64,000 nt of DNA from Powellomyces hirtus. Taxonomy: Eukaryota > Chytridiomycota > Chytridiomycetes > Spizellomycetales > Powellomycetaceae. The notes under the pieces were generated by a model. That model saw nothing but the letters and a program-made list of their open reading frames with translations, had not been told where the DNA came from and did no database searches. This document shows positions 51,157 to 61,880 of this stretch, piece after piece. Within the stretch, counting starts at the first letter, position 1, and the number at the start of each line of letters is the position of its first letter. Location of the stretch: positions 186,001 through 250,000 of the forward strand of contig JAHLKG010000027.1 in the NCBI GenBank assembly GCA_025526995.1, written 5' to 3'. Made by a program: the position numbers and the translations under genes.

Positions 51157-51974
51157 GTGCCTTTACCCACTCTGCACTGCCCGTGTTTCCAATCACACGT
51201 CAGAACAACGTACTCGTTCATGACACCCCCCCCCCCCCCTTTTTTTCTTTCTCACACCCCCCACCATGGAATTTGTATAAAGTCGGGTTCCCCCTCCCCC
51301 TACTATGTTTGTTTGTGTTTTTTTTTTGTTTCTTCTTATGTCTATTTTGTTTGTTTGTCTTCTCTGCCCCTCTCGCTCATTCTCCCATGTGTGTGTGTCG
51401 CGTGGACGACTTCTCACATTTTGTGTGTGTGGGTTGGGGTTTGGAACGGATTTTTTGGGTTGCGTTTGTTTGTTTGGTTTTACCACCAGAGCGTTTCTTG
51501 GGATAGGAGTTCTTTTGGGATGAGTTTGTGTGTGCAGCCGGACCTGTTCGGTGCAGCACAGATCAGGTCTTCGCGTTTGTTTCGTGGCTTCTTGACCCGT
51601 CCGACCAACCCATTGAACCACTTGTACTAAAAGCGCTGGTTACTAGTGGGGCATGTCCCATCCATCCCATTTCTGTCTTGCACGCTGAAAACACCTGCCG
51701 CTGGGCCCCCCTCCTCTTTTATTTTGCATTAGATATCCGTCTTCGAATTCGTCAAAAAGTCTAGAATTTCTTTCGCATTTCGATCATTCGTGTGGGTCTC
51801 TTGCCATCCCATGGCGCTGGTCGTCTCTGTTCCTCGCCGTACCCCAGTCTTCGTTGCCGCACCGACTTCCATTACAACCTTGTAATCTACAAGTCTAGTC
51901 TCCAGCATACCCCGCGACGCTGGACGTCAACCAATTAATTACCCACCGCGCCAACCCGAAATCCAGCGCTCAAC
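51157..51974. other. Intergenic, C run and T/G-rich stretch
   Basis: Follows the Ubp15 end and precedes the membrane protein gene. It contains a 14-base C run (51226-51239) then T- and G-rich sequence with TTTG repeats to about 51480. No gene was recognised; a frame at 51157-51630 is open but has no protein character. Confidence 0.4.
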
Positions 51975-53385
51975 ATGATCCTTCCCCGGCTTCTCCTCCT
52001 CCTGGCAGTCAACCTCACCTTTCTCTGCGCACCGCCCGCGACGGCGCAGGTCGTGGGCCGACCCATCTTTGCCCCCGCACCTCCTGACCGCCCCGCCGTC
52101 ATCACCATCACCCGCGCCCCTCGGCCTGCTCCAACACCTCCACCGGTGGTCGTCCGACCCCCCGCTCCAGTCCCGGCTCCGCGACCGCCCGTGGCTGCGC
52201 CTACGCCTGTTGAGTCCGCGGTGCCGAGATTCCCTGTTGTACCGGCTCCGGTTGTTGTGGGGCCACCCGTGGTTGCTGTCCCTGCTGCGCCGGCGACGAT
52301 CCGCGCCGCCTCGACCCCGGCTGTCGCCACACTACGTCCGACGCTGGTGGTGAATAATCAGATCCCCGCCGCGTCGCCTACGCTGGCCTCGGCGGCGGAA
52401 GAAACGATTCGGATGACTGCGCCTGTCCCGACCACGGGGCCCGCCGCGAGAGCGCAGAATGCGACGAGTGGCGGCAGCGGCATTGATTCGGGAGCGATGA
52501 AGTCGACGTTGATTATTATTGGATCTTTGATGGGGACGATCCTGCTTTGTGGAATCAGTGTGTTGATTTATAATAAGGTGGGTGAACAGTAAAGCAGGAG
52601 CGGGAGGAATCATCATGGGGCTTTTGCAATGTGTGCTTGCTAGTTTCCTCTGGCTGACCCAATTTTTTTTGGTGCTCTTTTAAAAGTGCATCAAGAAGGA
52701 AACTGATGAGGACGACGGATATGGCATTATGCCCGCTGTCGCCAAACGCGTGACGGGCACCTTCAACCGCACGTTCCGGCAAAACACCAAGCGCATGTCG
52801 CAAGTCGGGCCCTACGCGCAGTTCAAAGATGCCAACCCGATGCACCAGCAAGGACCCCCACCACGAGCCGAGTTGAACAATATCGTGATCCCGAAATTCG
52901 CGCAGTACAACACGATCGGCCGTGAAACGGGCCCCGGTTTCGTCGAAGTCACTTCGGCCCCGTCCACACCCACTTCCCCGGCTTTCCACCAATCGTACTC
53001 CATGTCGCCCGCCCTCTACCGCCAACCCTCCCAGCGCGTCTACAGCCCGGGCGCCCATTCCCAGCGTTCGAGTCCGCAGCCGCTGCTCATGTCTACCCCA
53101 ATGTCTTCGCCACTCACGTCGGCGCCATACCCGCCCCAGCAATACAGCCAGCCGCTCCCGATGCTGCAGTCGCCGCCCCTCTCGGCGCCCTATCAAAACA
53201 GATACCAGGCGACCAGTGCACCCATGTCTCCGCCGCCGACATCGTTCGCATATCCGGCGAGCAGTGGACCCTTGCCCATGGCCATGCCTCCGACTACCTA
53301 CCCGCCGGGACAGGCATACGACCACCATCCCCAGCCACCGCCGAGGACGATGCCGTACACGGGAGCGCCATCGCCGCCTTATTGA
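51975..53385 (+). CDS. Proline-rich single-pass membrane protein
   Basis: Two exons (51975-52577 and 52687-53385) give 433 residues. The start MILPRLLLLLAVNLTFLCAP then PATAQ is a clear signal peptide. The extracellular part is about 140 residues of Pro/Ala/Val/Thr-rich low complexity, probably O-glycosylated. One membrane helix follows: STLIIIGSLMGTILLCGISV. The intron falls just after it (LIYNK, then CIKKETDEDDGYG). The cytoplasmic tail (about 230 residues) is Pro/Ser/Tyr-rich with PYPPQQYSQPLP-like and SPPLSAPY-like segments, resembling adaptor ligands. The layout recalls fungal wall-stress sensors (Wsc/Mid2), but no WSC domain or Cys-rich head is present. The family is not recognised; the role as surface sensor is inference. 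Confidence 0.8.
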
Positions 53386-53963
53386 TGTGTGAAAAAAAAA
53401 TCTGGATGGCGGCGGCGTACATATTCTTGCGTAGTCTGCTGTTTTTGTAGAAACGTTTGCTTTGCCTTTCTCTTTTTTTTTTTTTCTTTCATTCGTTTCG
53501 CCCAGATGTTTTTTTTCCGATTAGATAGTTACAGTTAGATGGTTTTGTTTTTTTTTTACGTCCGAGATATCTTTAAAAAAAAAAAAAAAAAAAAAAGAAC
53601 GAAAAATTCCCCCCCACACATGCACGCAATACCTTGCCCTATGCTCACCACCACCGACCACGATGAAATCTCAGGACGTCACCATATTGATGTGTTCTGA
53701 ACGGTTTTACCAGCTTGTCAAATACGGACGCAGCAGATTGTTAAAGCCCATGCACGCAAGATGTTTTTATCTCATTGGTGTTGCTCATCTCTTGTCATGT
53801 TGACATGGAGAATCAAAGCGTCCAGTACGAAAAACAACAGCTGGGATGGTTCAGCATCGGTCACTTCACGTAAAAGCTAGTTCAAAACAACAATTTCGGC
53901 GGACACGGGATTTGACATAGGAAAGGGGGGGCTCGGTCACGCCTCTCGCCCCTGATCCACTTT
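53386..53963. other. Convergent 3' intergenic region with 22-base A run
   Basis: Lies between convergent gene ends. It has a 22-base A run (53575-53596) and several T runs (around 53480-53560), plausibly 3' UTR or transcript-end sequence. No gene was recognised. Confidence 0.4.
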
Positions 53964-54941
53964 TTACGTTCCCCTCACTTTAACCAGCAGCTCGTCTAGC
54001 TGCGGCTCCAACCCCGCTGCCGCCTGTTCCCTCTCGCCTTCCTTTTTCTCGGCCGCCTTGAGAACACTTGGCAAATCCTCTTCCGAGGGTGGTCTAGCCC
54101 ACATGACTTCATGCGTGGGCATGCTTTTGCGTTGGTGGGCCGGGGAGTGGGTTGCTGAGGTGGGTTTCGAGGTTGGATTTTGCGGTTGTTGTTGTTGTGC
54201 GGGGAGGTGTGAGGTTGGGTTGGGTGGTGTTGGTGATGATGAGGATGTGGCGGCAGAGAGTTTGGAAACCGCTGCCGCGGTCGAGGCGGCGAGTTTGCCG
54301 CGCATGCGACTGAGGGATCGGGCTGCAAATGATTGCGGTTGGAGGTCGGGGCGGGGTAGTGGGGGTGGGTAGACAGTCGGATCTGTAGTGGCTGTTGCTG
54401 CCGGTGGTGATGTCGTTGTGGTGGTCGTCGTCGTCAATGATGGTTCTTCAGCTTGTTCCTGCGACCGTGACGAAGAAGCCGTCGCCGCCGCAGCCGAGTT
54501 ACGGACCCGGGTAAAAAATCCGTTGATACCCTCCTTCATTTTCCCGCCTACCGCCGCGGCCGCCTGGGCCGCCTTTTCCGCCCCACTTGGGCCCCCTGCT
54601 GGCGGTTGTTGCTGTTGTTGAGTGTTTGTCCTCGGTTCCGTCTTCAACTGCTCACGCAATCTTCGTCGCTGCCGATCTCTCACCCCCGCATCGGCACGAG
54701 CCAAGACAGTCACAAACAGTTTCCCGCCCTGTTGCGAGGCGCCGACTGCGGGTGATGATGCGACGGCGGGGGTTGCAGCGCCTTTGCCACTGCTGTAGAG
54801 ATCGACACGGAGGAGGATTCGGGCAAATGGGGTGGTGACGGAATACTTTTTCTGCCGCGGCTGATCGTCCGCTTCTCTACTTGCGGTAGAGGTCGGGGCG
54901 GCCAGGTCAGCTAGTACGGCGTGTGGAGAGGTGGGCTGCAT
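53964..54941 (-). CDS. Hypothetical low-complexity protein
   Basis: A 325-residue intronless frame from the first ATG at 54939-54941 (MQPTSPHAVLADLAAPTSTA). The frame stays open about 60 bases upstream, so an extra 5' exon is possible. Near residues 30-95 is a patch that looks conserved: YSVTTPFARILLRVDLYSSG, then GGKLFVTVLARAD, a two-strand pattern. The rest is low complexity: Gln and Thr runs, Ala/Ser-rich stretches, and segments such as INGFFTRVRNSAAA and SFAARSLSRMRGKLAA that could form amphipathic helices. The C-terminus is basic/acidic (KAAEKKEGEREQ). I do not recognise it. The codon usage and long open frame support a real gene, but no motif confirms it. Confidence 0.5.
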   Translation of the reverse strand: MQPTSPHAVLADLAAPTSTASREADDQPRQKKYSVTTPFARILLRVDLYSSGKGAATPAVASSPAVGASQQGGKLFVTVLARADAGVRDRQRRRLREQLKTEPRTNTQQQQQPPAGGPSGAEKAAQAAAAVGGKMKEGINGFFTRVRNSAAAATASSSRSQEQAEEPSLTTTTTTTTSPPAATATTDPTVYPPPLPRPDLQPQSFAARSLSRMRGKLAASTAAAVSKLSAATSSSSPTPPNPTSHLPAQQQQPQNPTSKPTSATHSPAHQRKSMPTHEVMWARPPSEEDLPSVLKAAEKKEGEREQAAAGLEPQLDELLVKVRGT

Positions 54942-55871
54942 CTGTTTCGTTAGTGTTGGCGTTTTCTCTCCGGTGGTGAGAGGTGGTGGAGGGGCGTGCA
55001 ATCTCAGACCGTTCTATAACACGCAGGCGCGTTCAGGTCACGTGAGCTGTACACTTCATTTGGCCCACCCGCCGTAATCTTTGTGCTTTGGGAGTTGGGG
55101 GGCAACACAAGGTTGAGTGAGTCCCGCACTATTGATTTGTGTTGTATATCAAGTAATAGAAAAGAACAATGCCATTTGCAAGTTGTGAGATGTGTGATGC
55201 GTATATATCCTATCCGACCCCATGGTAGAGTTGTGAGGTGATGTGACTGCACCTCGAGAGCAGATTTGCCGGATCGGCCGTGCCGGCCATCAATGCGTCA
55301 GATCATCCCGATACACTCACCTTTCTTTGCAGCCTTTCCATTTGCAAGAGGTTGTTGGAAACGGTGGGCAAATTGAGGGAAGGGTTGGGGTGTGAGAAGT
55401 GGTGTCATTGCGAACTTCGAGATGACGCCGCGAAAGTACTTTTTATAAAATTAGTTTTGTAAATCAAAAGAACGGTTTAATGAACGGGTGCAGTTTTGAC
55501 AGCTGCGGTGACGGGGTTGTGCTTTGAGAGTGGGTGTGGGGTGAAGGTGCAAACGGTAAGAGAACTTTGTAGTTGTCACAAAGCTCTGGTCTGGGAGGGG
55601 GGGGGGGGGGGGGGAAGTTGCAATGATATTTGACTTTGCTGCTGCCAAGGCCATTGACGGGTGAGACGCACGCGTTTGGGACTGGGGATGTCGGCGGAGC
55701 TCCGTGGTTGACATGTCTCTTGGTGCCCCCGATATCACGGTGCGATGAGCGGGCAACGGTGATAAAAGTTGATCGAATAGGTTGTTCGGAGTTTGGTGGA
55801 GCGCGTTGTTGGAGGCTTTCGTCTCCTTTCCGTACCAACCCGCTAAATTGACGGCGCACCCGATTAATACT

Positions 55872-55941
55872 TCTATCAGAACGCGTTCCGGTAGGAGAAT
55901 CTTAACGGAACGCGGCTCCTACCGGAACGCGTTCTGATAGA
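55872..55941. repeat. Perfect 26-bp inverted repeat with 18-nt spacer
   Basis: The left arm (55872-55897) and right arm (55916-55941) are exact reverse complements over 26 bases. The left arm begins TCTATCAGAACGCGTTCCGG and the right arm ends in the reverse of this. The 18-base spacer holds ACGGAACGCGG, a partial copy of the arm. The transcript would form a strong hairpin. It lies about 350 bp upstream of the tRNA gene. It could be the end of a degraded element, a recombination product or a regulatory hairpin. Confidence 0.85.
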
Positions 55942-56293
55942 CCACGGACCACCAGTTCAAATGGATGGGAAGATCTACAATGGCGTTATAACACTGAGGG
56001 TCTCCCTTTCCCGCAGGCCGCCAATCGAGGTATTGCCATTGACACGCCTGACGACACTGCGACATTTTGTACATATGTCTCTACTTATCGCGGCGCAGAC
56101 GGCCACGACGGACGTTGTTGGGTATGCGTACACGGCGCCATCAAACACTTCTGGGAAGTGCTGCAAAAGAAGACCCATTGATGGCTAGACGGGACCCACC
56201 AGTCATTGCCGCGGAAAGAGGTCACTGTCGTTCAAGCAGTTGTCTCGTTAAGAACTAGTGGTCAGGACAAAGGAAGGGTTAAATGAGAAACAA

Positions 56294-56364
56294 CCCGCTA
56301 ATGGTGTAGTGGTAACATGTGGGCTTCCCAAGCTCACGCCTCGGGTTCGATTCCCGGTTAGCGC
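56294..56364 (+). tRNA. tRNA-Gly (anticodon CCC)
   Basis: The 71-nt sequence folds as a cloverleaf. The D-arm region is GTGTAGTGGTAACAT, matching the A box of Pol III promoters. The anticodon stem is TGGGC/GCTCA with loop TTCCCAA, giving CCC for GGG codons. The T arm is TCGGG-TTCGATT-CCCGG with the B box GGTTCGATTCC. The acceptor stem pairs CGCTAA with TTAGCG, leaving a C1:C72 mismatch if the discriminator is A at 56364. No intron is present. A T-run (56380-56387) about 15 bases after the end is a Pol III terminator. It sits alone between protein genes. Confidence 0.92.
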
Positions 56365-56379
56365 AGCGTAGAAACATAA

Positions 56380-56387
56380 TTTTTTTG
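56380..56387 (+). terminator. Pol III terminator of the tRNA
   Basis: A run of T residues follows the tRNA 3' end by about 15 bases. This is the normal Pol III termination signal. Confidence 0.75.
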
Positions 56388-57338
56388 ACTCGAGCAAGTA
56401 TGTCTGCAAGGATGGGCAATGATGAGCGATGTGCATTGTCATCGGCTTGCTGCAGTCTGTCTACCCATTGTACGCTTCCGTTTGGTTAGTTTGCTGTCAT
56501 CAAATTTCAATGCATAGGACTTGATCAAAATGGTAGCTTTCAGGCTCAGATCAGAATCGAAACTGCTCCACCCCTCACGCGCCATCAAACTGCAAGCACT
56601 ATTAGGTCAGGAATCCGTAGTACGAAGTGTTGACATCATTTTGACCAGCAAGCTTTGTGTGGATAAGCAAACACAGCCTCATGACCCATCGCATATGATG
56701 ATTAAAAACGTAGAATGTGGGGGAAAGATGATTTACGATTTAGGATTATAAATGTGGGGGGATGTGTTGCTGCAGGTTGGCCGTAGTTGGCCGTCACTGA
56801 CCGTTCGCTGACTGTAGTGTGGTGGGATAAATGACGGAAATGACCGCTTTGCCGCAGCTGCCCGTCGGAGGGATGGCGGAGTCAAAAGTGCGCGTGGCTG
56901 AATGTAGGATGATGGGGTGAGAGGAAAGTGAGTCACTGAAGTGTGCTAAGCCGCGCGTGCCAAGTGAGAGAGGAAGTGTGACAAGGGTGTGACATGAAGT
57001 GTGAAGAAGGGTTTCCGGGTGAGAGAGCGAGCAAAAGTGATAATCTCGACGGGCCCCACTACGCAAAAGTACCGCACTACTTGTATCATACCACTACTAC
57101 TACGCTACTACCGTACTCCAAAGTGCCCACCTCGGCCGCTTTTGCCCTCCGTCCGTCCGTGTCGTTTTCGTTCGCACGCTTCCTTTTCCTTACTTCCGGG
57201 CCCCAGTTGTGTCCTTTCCCCCTGGTTTCCCTACGCGCTTATTTTCTCACACTCGTTTCTACCCCCCTCCCACACTTTGCTTTTTCCCACCTGTTCGGCC
57301 CGTCTCTCCTCCGTTTCACTCAAATACGTTATTGGAAC

Positions 57339-59985
57339 ATGGATTTGCTGGACGACACCTCAATTCTACTATTCAACGACCCCACCACCACCACATCAAC
57401 TACAACCATAACACAGGCCACCTTCGCCGCCGCCGCCGCCACCGACAATAACAATATCGTCGACTATTCCCCCCTCCACTTTGCGCGACAACAACAGCAA
57501 GAACTGAACCAGCAGCAACACGACCCGCTGGCAATGTACACCCACCAACATCACCTCCAGCAGCAGGAACAACAACAGCAGCAGTATCAGGCAAACGTGA
57601 GTTGAGTTTACTTAGTGGGAATGCCGCGCGTGAACCAGCCTGCTTTGTGACGGGTCGGAGCTGAAGTGTATTTTTTTTTTCACGTTTTTTTTTTTTGTGG
57701 TTGACTGATCGCTTGTTTCCTTCCCCTATCCCGCCTTCTTCTAGCGGCAGTATGGACAGTCGGAAGACACCTTTCTTGATTCGTTAAGGAGTCCGAAGTC
57801 AAACACCACCGGTGGGCAGGGTCTTTACGTGCCCCCAGCCGCCGAAGCGTTGTCGCCTTCGTTTCCGACGTCTGGAATTCTCAACAATAACGACAACAAC
57901 AACTCAATAGGATTCTGGAACGATCACAACATCATGGGCGCAAATAGCCTGGTTGGGGATTGGATGACTGATATGGCTGCTCAACAGGTCGTTCCGCCAC
58001 AACAACAACTGCAAAAGCAGTCGCATCAGTACCAGCAATTCCAGCAGCAACAGCAACGACTGCAACAGCAACACAACCTCCAACAACAGCAACCGCAGCA
58101 GTACAACCAATCAAACAATCACAACAACGGTTACGACCCCGTTCAATCGCCGGCAGCCAATCTGTCCAGCTTCTTGCAACGGCAGGTCTCTTTCGCCTCC
58201 TCGGCGTCCTCCTACCAGCCTTCCCCCTCCATCAACGTCATATCCCCCGAACAAACCATCACCACGCCATACGACCCTTATATGTCAGTGCGGACGGCTC
58301 CCCTGAATTTTGAGTCGCCGTACTTTGATCCCCGCGCTGCCGCCAATAGCGACACTGCGGCAGATCCCCTGTTTTCGATGGAAGCCCTCCTCAGTGGTCT
58401 CATCTCGCCCAACCCGACACCATTTCCCGAAACCCCGCAAGCGCTCCCCATCATGGACTATGGGAATCTCAATGGATCGGGGGACGACACCAACGAGGGG
58501 CTGTCGATTCTGGACGAGGTGGAGTCGGAACTGAAGGTTGTCCATGCCACGGATGCGGCTGCTGGAACAGCGGATGCGATTGCGATGAACAAGCTCATGC
58601 GCGCTTTGTCGGCTGTTCGCTCGCGCCGCGGCTCTGCAAAGACGTCGTTGGTGCAGGACATGTTTGTACAGCAGCAGCATCAACAGCAGCATCAACAGCA
58701 GCATCAACAGCAGCATCAACAGCAACATCAACAGCAACACCAGTTACAACAGCAGCAGAGTGACCCTCGAAATCTGAATATCGGAGAGACACCAGAGGAT
58801 GTTGATTCATCTTTCAATACGCTTCTGGCTCCGCTTTCGTTCGAGGCGCTAAAGCCATCCACATCGTCCTCTTCGCAAGGGCCCGTTGGAGCGCAACAAC
58901 CAGGCGCTCCTGGAAACCCCTACCCGACACCTTCGGGCGACACCACACCCTTCGCACCTTACTTCACCTCCCCCGCCAACCCGCTGGGATCGCCGTACAT
59001 GTCATCCGCGTACGGCAACGGGCCAGTCCCAGCAGCAGCAGCATCGACGGCCATGACTCCCGCGGCCGGGCACTTTTTGTCACCGTATCCGCTCCCCGTC
59101 CCCGCCACCCCGCTCTCGGCCAATTCCTTCCTCTCGCCTTATTCGGAAGCTAGTGTTACTTCCCCGTATGACCTTAGCTATCTGGAAAGTGCCACGGGTG
59201 GCTCTACCCTTGATGGCACGGGAGGGTTTGGTCAGCAGGAAGATGGGTTGTTGGATCTCATGAACATCCTCAACAGCCCTCTCCCGCCATTCTCGGAAGA
59301 GAATTCTGGGGCCGGGTCTCAGCTCGCTCCTCCTCCTCCTTCTTCCACCACGCATGCCTCCGCCGCGCGCAAGCCGACGTCGAACCCCGCGACCGGTCCT
59401 CGAGCGCCCAAACCCAGCATTGCCAAGAAGCCGCGTCCCACCACCGCCAAACGCATCCTTGCCACCACCCCAAAGACGGCCCCGGTCGACCCGGATGCCA
59501 ACCCGTCAGAAGCAGCGGACGCCACATCCCCACCCACCACCACTTCTTCCACCCTCACCACCATGCAGCTCCCAAAGTTGTACCCCTGCACGTTTCCGGA
59601 CTGCACCAAAACCTTTACGCGTTCCTACAACCTCAAATCGCATTCCCTCCTCCACACGGGCATCAAGCCGTTTGCCTGCTCGGCGTGCTCGGCCACCTTC
59701 CTTCGCAAACACGACCGCGACCGCCATTTTAATTCCCTCCATGGCGGCGCGTCCGGCCGGCGCTTCAAGTGCGACCTCTGTGGAGCGGGCTTTGCGAGAG
59801 CGGATGCGTTGCGACGACACGTGGAAGTCGAGGAACGCACGGGGATTGCGCCGAATGGGCACCCGAACCATCTGCGCCAGAACGCGGCTGGCGAGGAGGA
59901 TGATGCTTTTGGTGAGGAGGATCCGGGCGACGCGGAGGATGCCGGTGCGCCCTACCAGCACACGGGGTTGCCGGCTGAATGCTGA
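57339..59985 (+). CDS. C2H2 zinc-finger transcription factor, Crz1-like
   Basis: Probable calcineurin-responsive transcription factor. Two exons (57339-57596 and 57745-59985) give 832 residues in a clean frame. The N-terminal 690 residues are disordered with Gln/His, Asn and Ser/Pro runs. Three C2H2 fingers lie at about residues 699-780: YPCTFPDCTKTFTRSYNLKS, FACSACSATFLRKHDRDRHF and FKCDLCGAGFARADALRRHV. The phrase FTRSYNLKSH with LRKHDRDRH and FARADALRRH is the Crz1/Prz1 signature. A possible calcineurin docking motif of the PxIxIT type, PSINVIS, is at residues 247-253 (58225-58245). The third finger has an unusually close VEVEERTG after the last His. Calcineurin control is inference; the finger similarity is direct. 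Confidence 0.85.
58668..58756 (+). repeat. Gln/His tandem repeat (CAGCAGCATCAA-type)
   Basis: Inside the Crz1-like gene, a near-perfect repeat of the unit CAGCATCAACAG (QHQQ) occurs about six times before a shorter Gln run. The high nucleotide identity between units, compared with the mixed codons in the other Gln tracts, suggests recent expansion or contraction. Confidence 0.8.
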
Positions 59986-60550
59986 AAACTCTGAACCCAC
60001 AAACCCCATATCACCCAGCCCACATCCTGGCAAGGGAAATCTAAAAACGGCCAAATATACCCAATTCCCTCGGCGGTCATCTCCCCGACCGGCTACGCCA
60101 TGTTCATGCCACCACCCGTCCTTCCCTTCACTTGGTTCCTTTCATTGTATGTGCATGACTCATTCCAGCATTTGTTTTCTTTGTTCTTTTTCTTGTATGA
60201 TTTGTTGGTTCCTTTCTTTGTTTGTTGCGCGCTATCCCCCTTCTTTTCCCCGTGGCCCAGTGCTCCGAGGGAAGTCTTTGTAAGTGTTTTTGTTCCCCCC
60301 TTTTTGTCCTTTTGCCGATCCCCCACACCGGTACCCCTTTCTGTGCCCGAGAAAATGAAAAATACATACGAATTTTCACTCTTTAGTTTTATTCTGATCA
60401 GCGATGGGGCGAAAGATCTATGGCGTTGGCCGAAGAATTCGGGACGCGCTTATTCGTTTGCACCATTCGATCTGGACTCCACCTTTTCCCACCTACGCCA
60501 TTTTGCTCTGGAGCACTACACGCAAGACAAAAAGATAGTCCCACAAAAAA
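59986..60550. other. Convergent 3' intergenic region
   Basis: Lies between the Crz1-like and TMEM97-like gene ends. T-rich sequence around 60170-60310 suits 3' UTRs. No gene was recognised. Confidence 0.4.
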
Positions 60551-61176
60551 TCACGCCGTCTTCATACGCCGTCCCGCACCACCGTTCACGATCAGGGCCG
60601 TGACATCACGGACCCGTCGTCCTGCAATCCACACCGGAACGATCAGGTACGGCGCATACGCAAAGAACAGCATAACCGACTGCGCGTTCGTCAGCGTGAC
60701 TTTGGTGTTGTAGGCGTGCGACAAGTCGGTGGGGCGCAAGAGCGGCAGGAAGAGGTCGGTGAGAAGCAGGAAGGTGGTCGTGGCGGTGTAGGCGGCGTGA
60801 GCGATTTGGAGGGGGAATGTGCGGGGATTGTCTATAGGGATATATATGAAAAATAAATAATTGGCATCAAAGCTTCCACATCTCGCTTCTATAGTGTCTG
60901 TCCCATTTCACACTTACCCACACCACCGCTGACAATCCTCAACGTCATCAGCGCGCCCAGGGTGCATTCCGCAGCCAAGATGCCCCACACCCACGGCTGC
61001 TGCTGTGCGTTTGAGGAAGCTAAGATGGGGCGGAGGAACGGGTCACCGCTGAAATCGACCCACCATGTCAGAGCTGAGAGCGCAAAGGCGGGGACGAGGT
61101 GTGATGGGATGAACTGTTGCGCGGAGAGGAGGAAGGTCGTGGGGAGGTGGGTGAGGTAGAAGATGAGTTGGAACAT
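60551..61176 (-). CDS. TMEM97/EXPERA-domain membrane protein
   Basis: Four-helix membrane protein of the EXPERA group (sigma-2 receptor TMEM97, EBP, TM6SF). Two exons (60918-61176 and 60551-60831) give 179 residues. The start MFQLIFYLTHLPTTFLLSAQ followed by QFIPSHLVP matches TMEM97, where FFxTHIPTTLLVD and an acidic residue line the ligand pocket. Then come ALTWWVDFSGDPFLRPI and ILAAECTLGALMTLRIVSGG. After the intron, FPLQIAHAAYTATTTFLLLT and SVMLFFAYAPYLIVPVWIAG, then a basic tail RRMKTA that could act as an ER-retention signal. In animals TMEM97 acts in cholesterol and lipid handling; the ligand here is unknown. The predicted length is close to the usual 170-180. Confidence 0.88.
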
Positions 61177-61880
61177 GTGAAATTTCGGAGACGGGGCGGC
61201 GATGGAGATTGTAAGAGGGGAGAAGGAAGTGAGGGAGACGCTGTGGGGTTGTTTAGAAGCGCGCAGCCATTTAACGTTACGGTACTACTGTACAGTTTGT
61301 TTATCCAAACTTTTTCACAAAATTTCTGACCTCAAGCAGGGCAAATGATGAGGCTGTTCGTTGATCATTAATGATTTCTCTTGTTGTATGAAATTCACCG
61401 TTACCCTCCAGCTCCCCAGTCAGCCGCTTTGGGACAGCTGGGGCGCATCCGTTTACAACAATGGACAGCGTGCAGTGAACGGGCCAGTCAGGAGCCTACG
61501 GTAATGGGGGACATTGACTCGAGCGTTCCAGCGGGTGTATATATGGTGAAAGCTGGATGTGGGAGGTGGTTTGATTGGGAGGTAGTTGGATATCCAGTCA
61601 TGCAGGCAATCCTCCTTCCCCACCCCACTCCATCCCCAGTGCTATCTTTATTCTCCCGTTCTTGAGCTCTCTTTTGTGCTCATTGATTTGTTTTGGTATC
61701 AGAAATATACTTGACGTCAATCACACAATCCTATTGACAACAATCTTGTGACTAGAGCGATTTTCTGGAAGTGCAAGGCGTGTTGCGTTCAGATGCCCTC
61801 GTGGAATCAGATACAAAAACTGAATTTTAGTTATCGAGAAGATCTAAAACGAAGAGCGCGGGGTACTATGTATAAAGATT
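61177..61880. promoter_or_regulatory. Upstream region of TMEM97-like gene
   Basis: About 700 bp with no supported gene. The palindrome ACTGTACAGT at 61287-61296 lies about 110 bp before the TMEM97-like start and matches the core upstream of acylphosphatase. It is inferred to contain the promoter of the TMEM97-like gene and the 3' end of the SH3 gene. Confidence 0.35.

Larger units (their letters stand above)
54942..57338. other. Long intergenic region with tRNA and inverted repeat
   Basis: Some 2.4 kb without a supported protein gene. It contains an 18-base G run (55597-55614), the perfect inverted repeat at 55872-55941 and the tRNA-Gly gene at 56294-56364. Short frames are present but look random. 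The last several hundred bases are probably the promoter of the Crz1-like gene. Confidence 0.5.

Noticed and set aside
51157..51630. Open + frame after the Ubp15 body, with a possible longer 3' end for Ubp15
   Set aside because: The sequence is low complexity (C, T and G runs). The acceptor at 51150 gives a shorter and better-supported end. Kept only as an alternative.
59354..60283. A 309-codon + frame overlapping the Crz1-like zinc fingers
   Set aside because: It is an Arg/Pro-rich shadow frame of the GC-rich finger region; the fingers are in the other frame.
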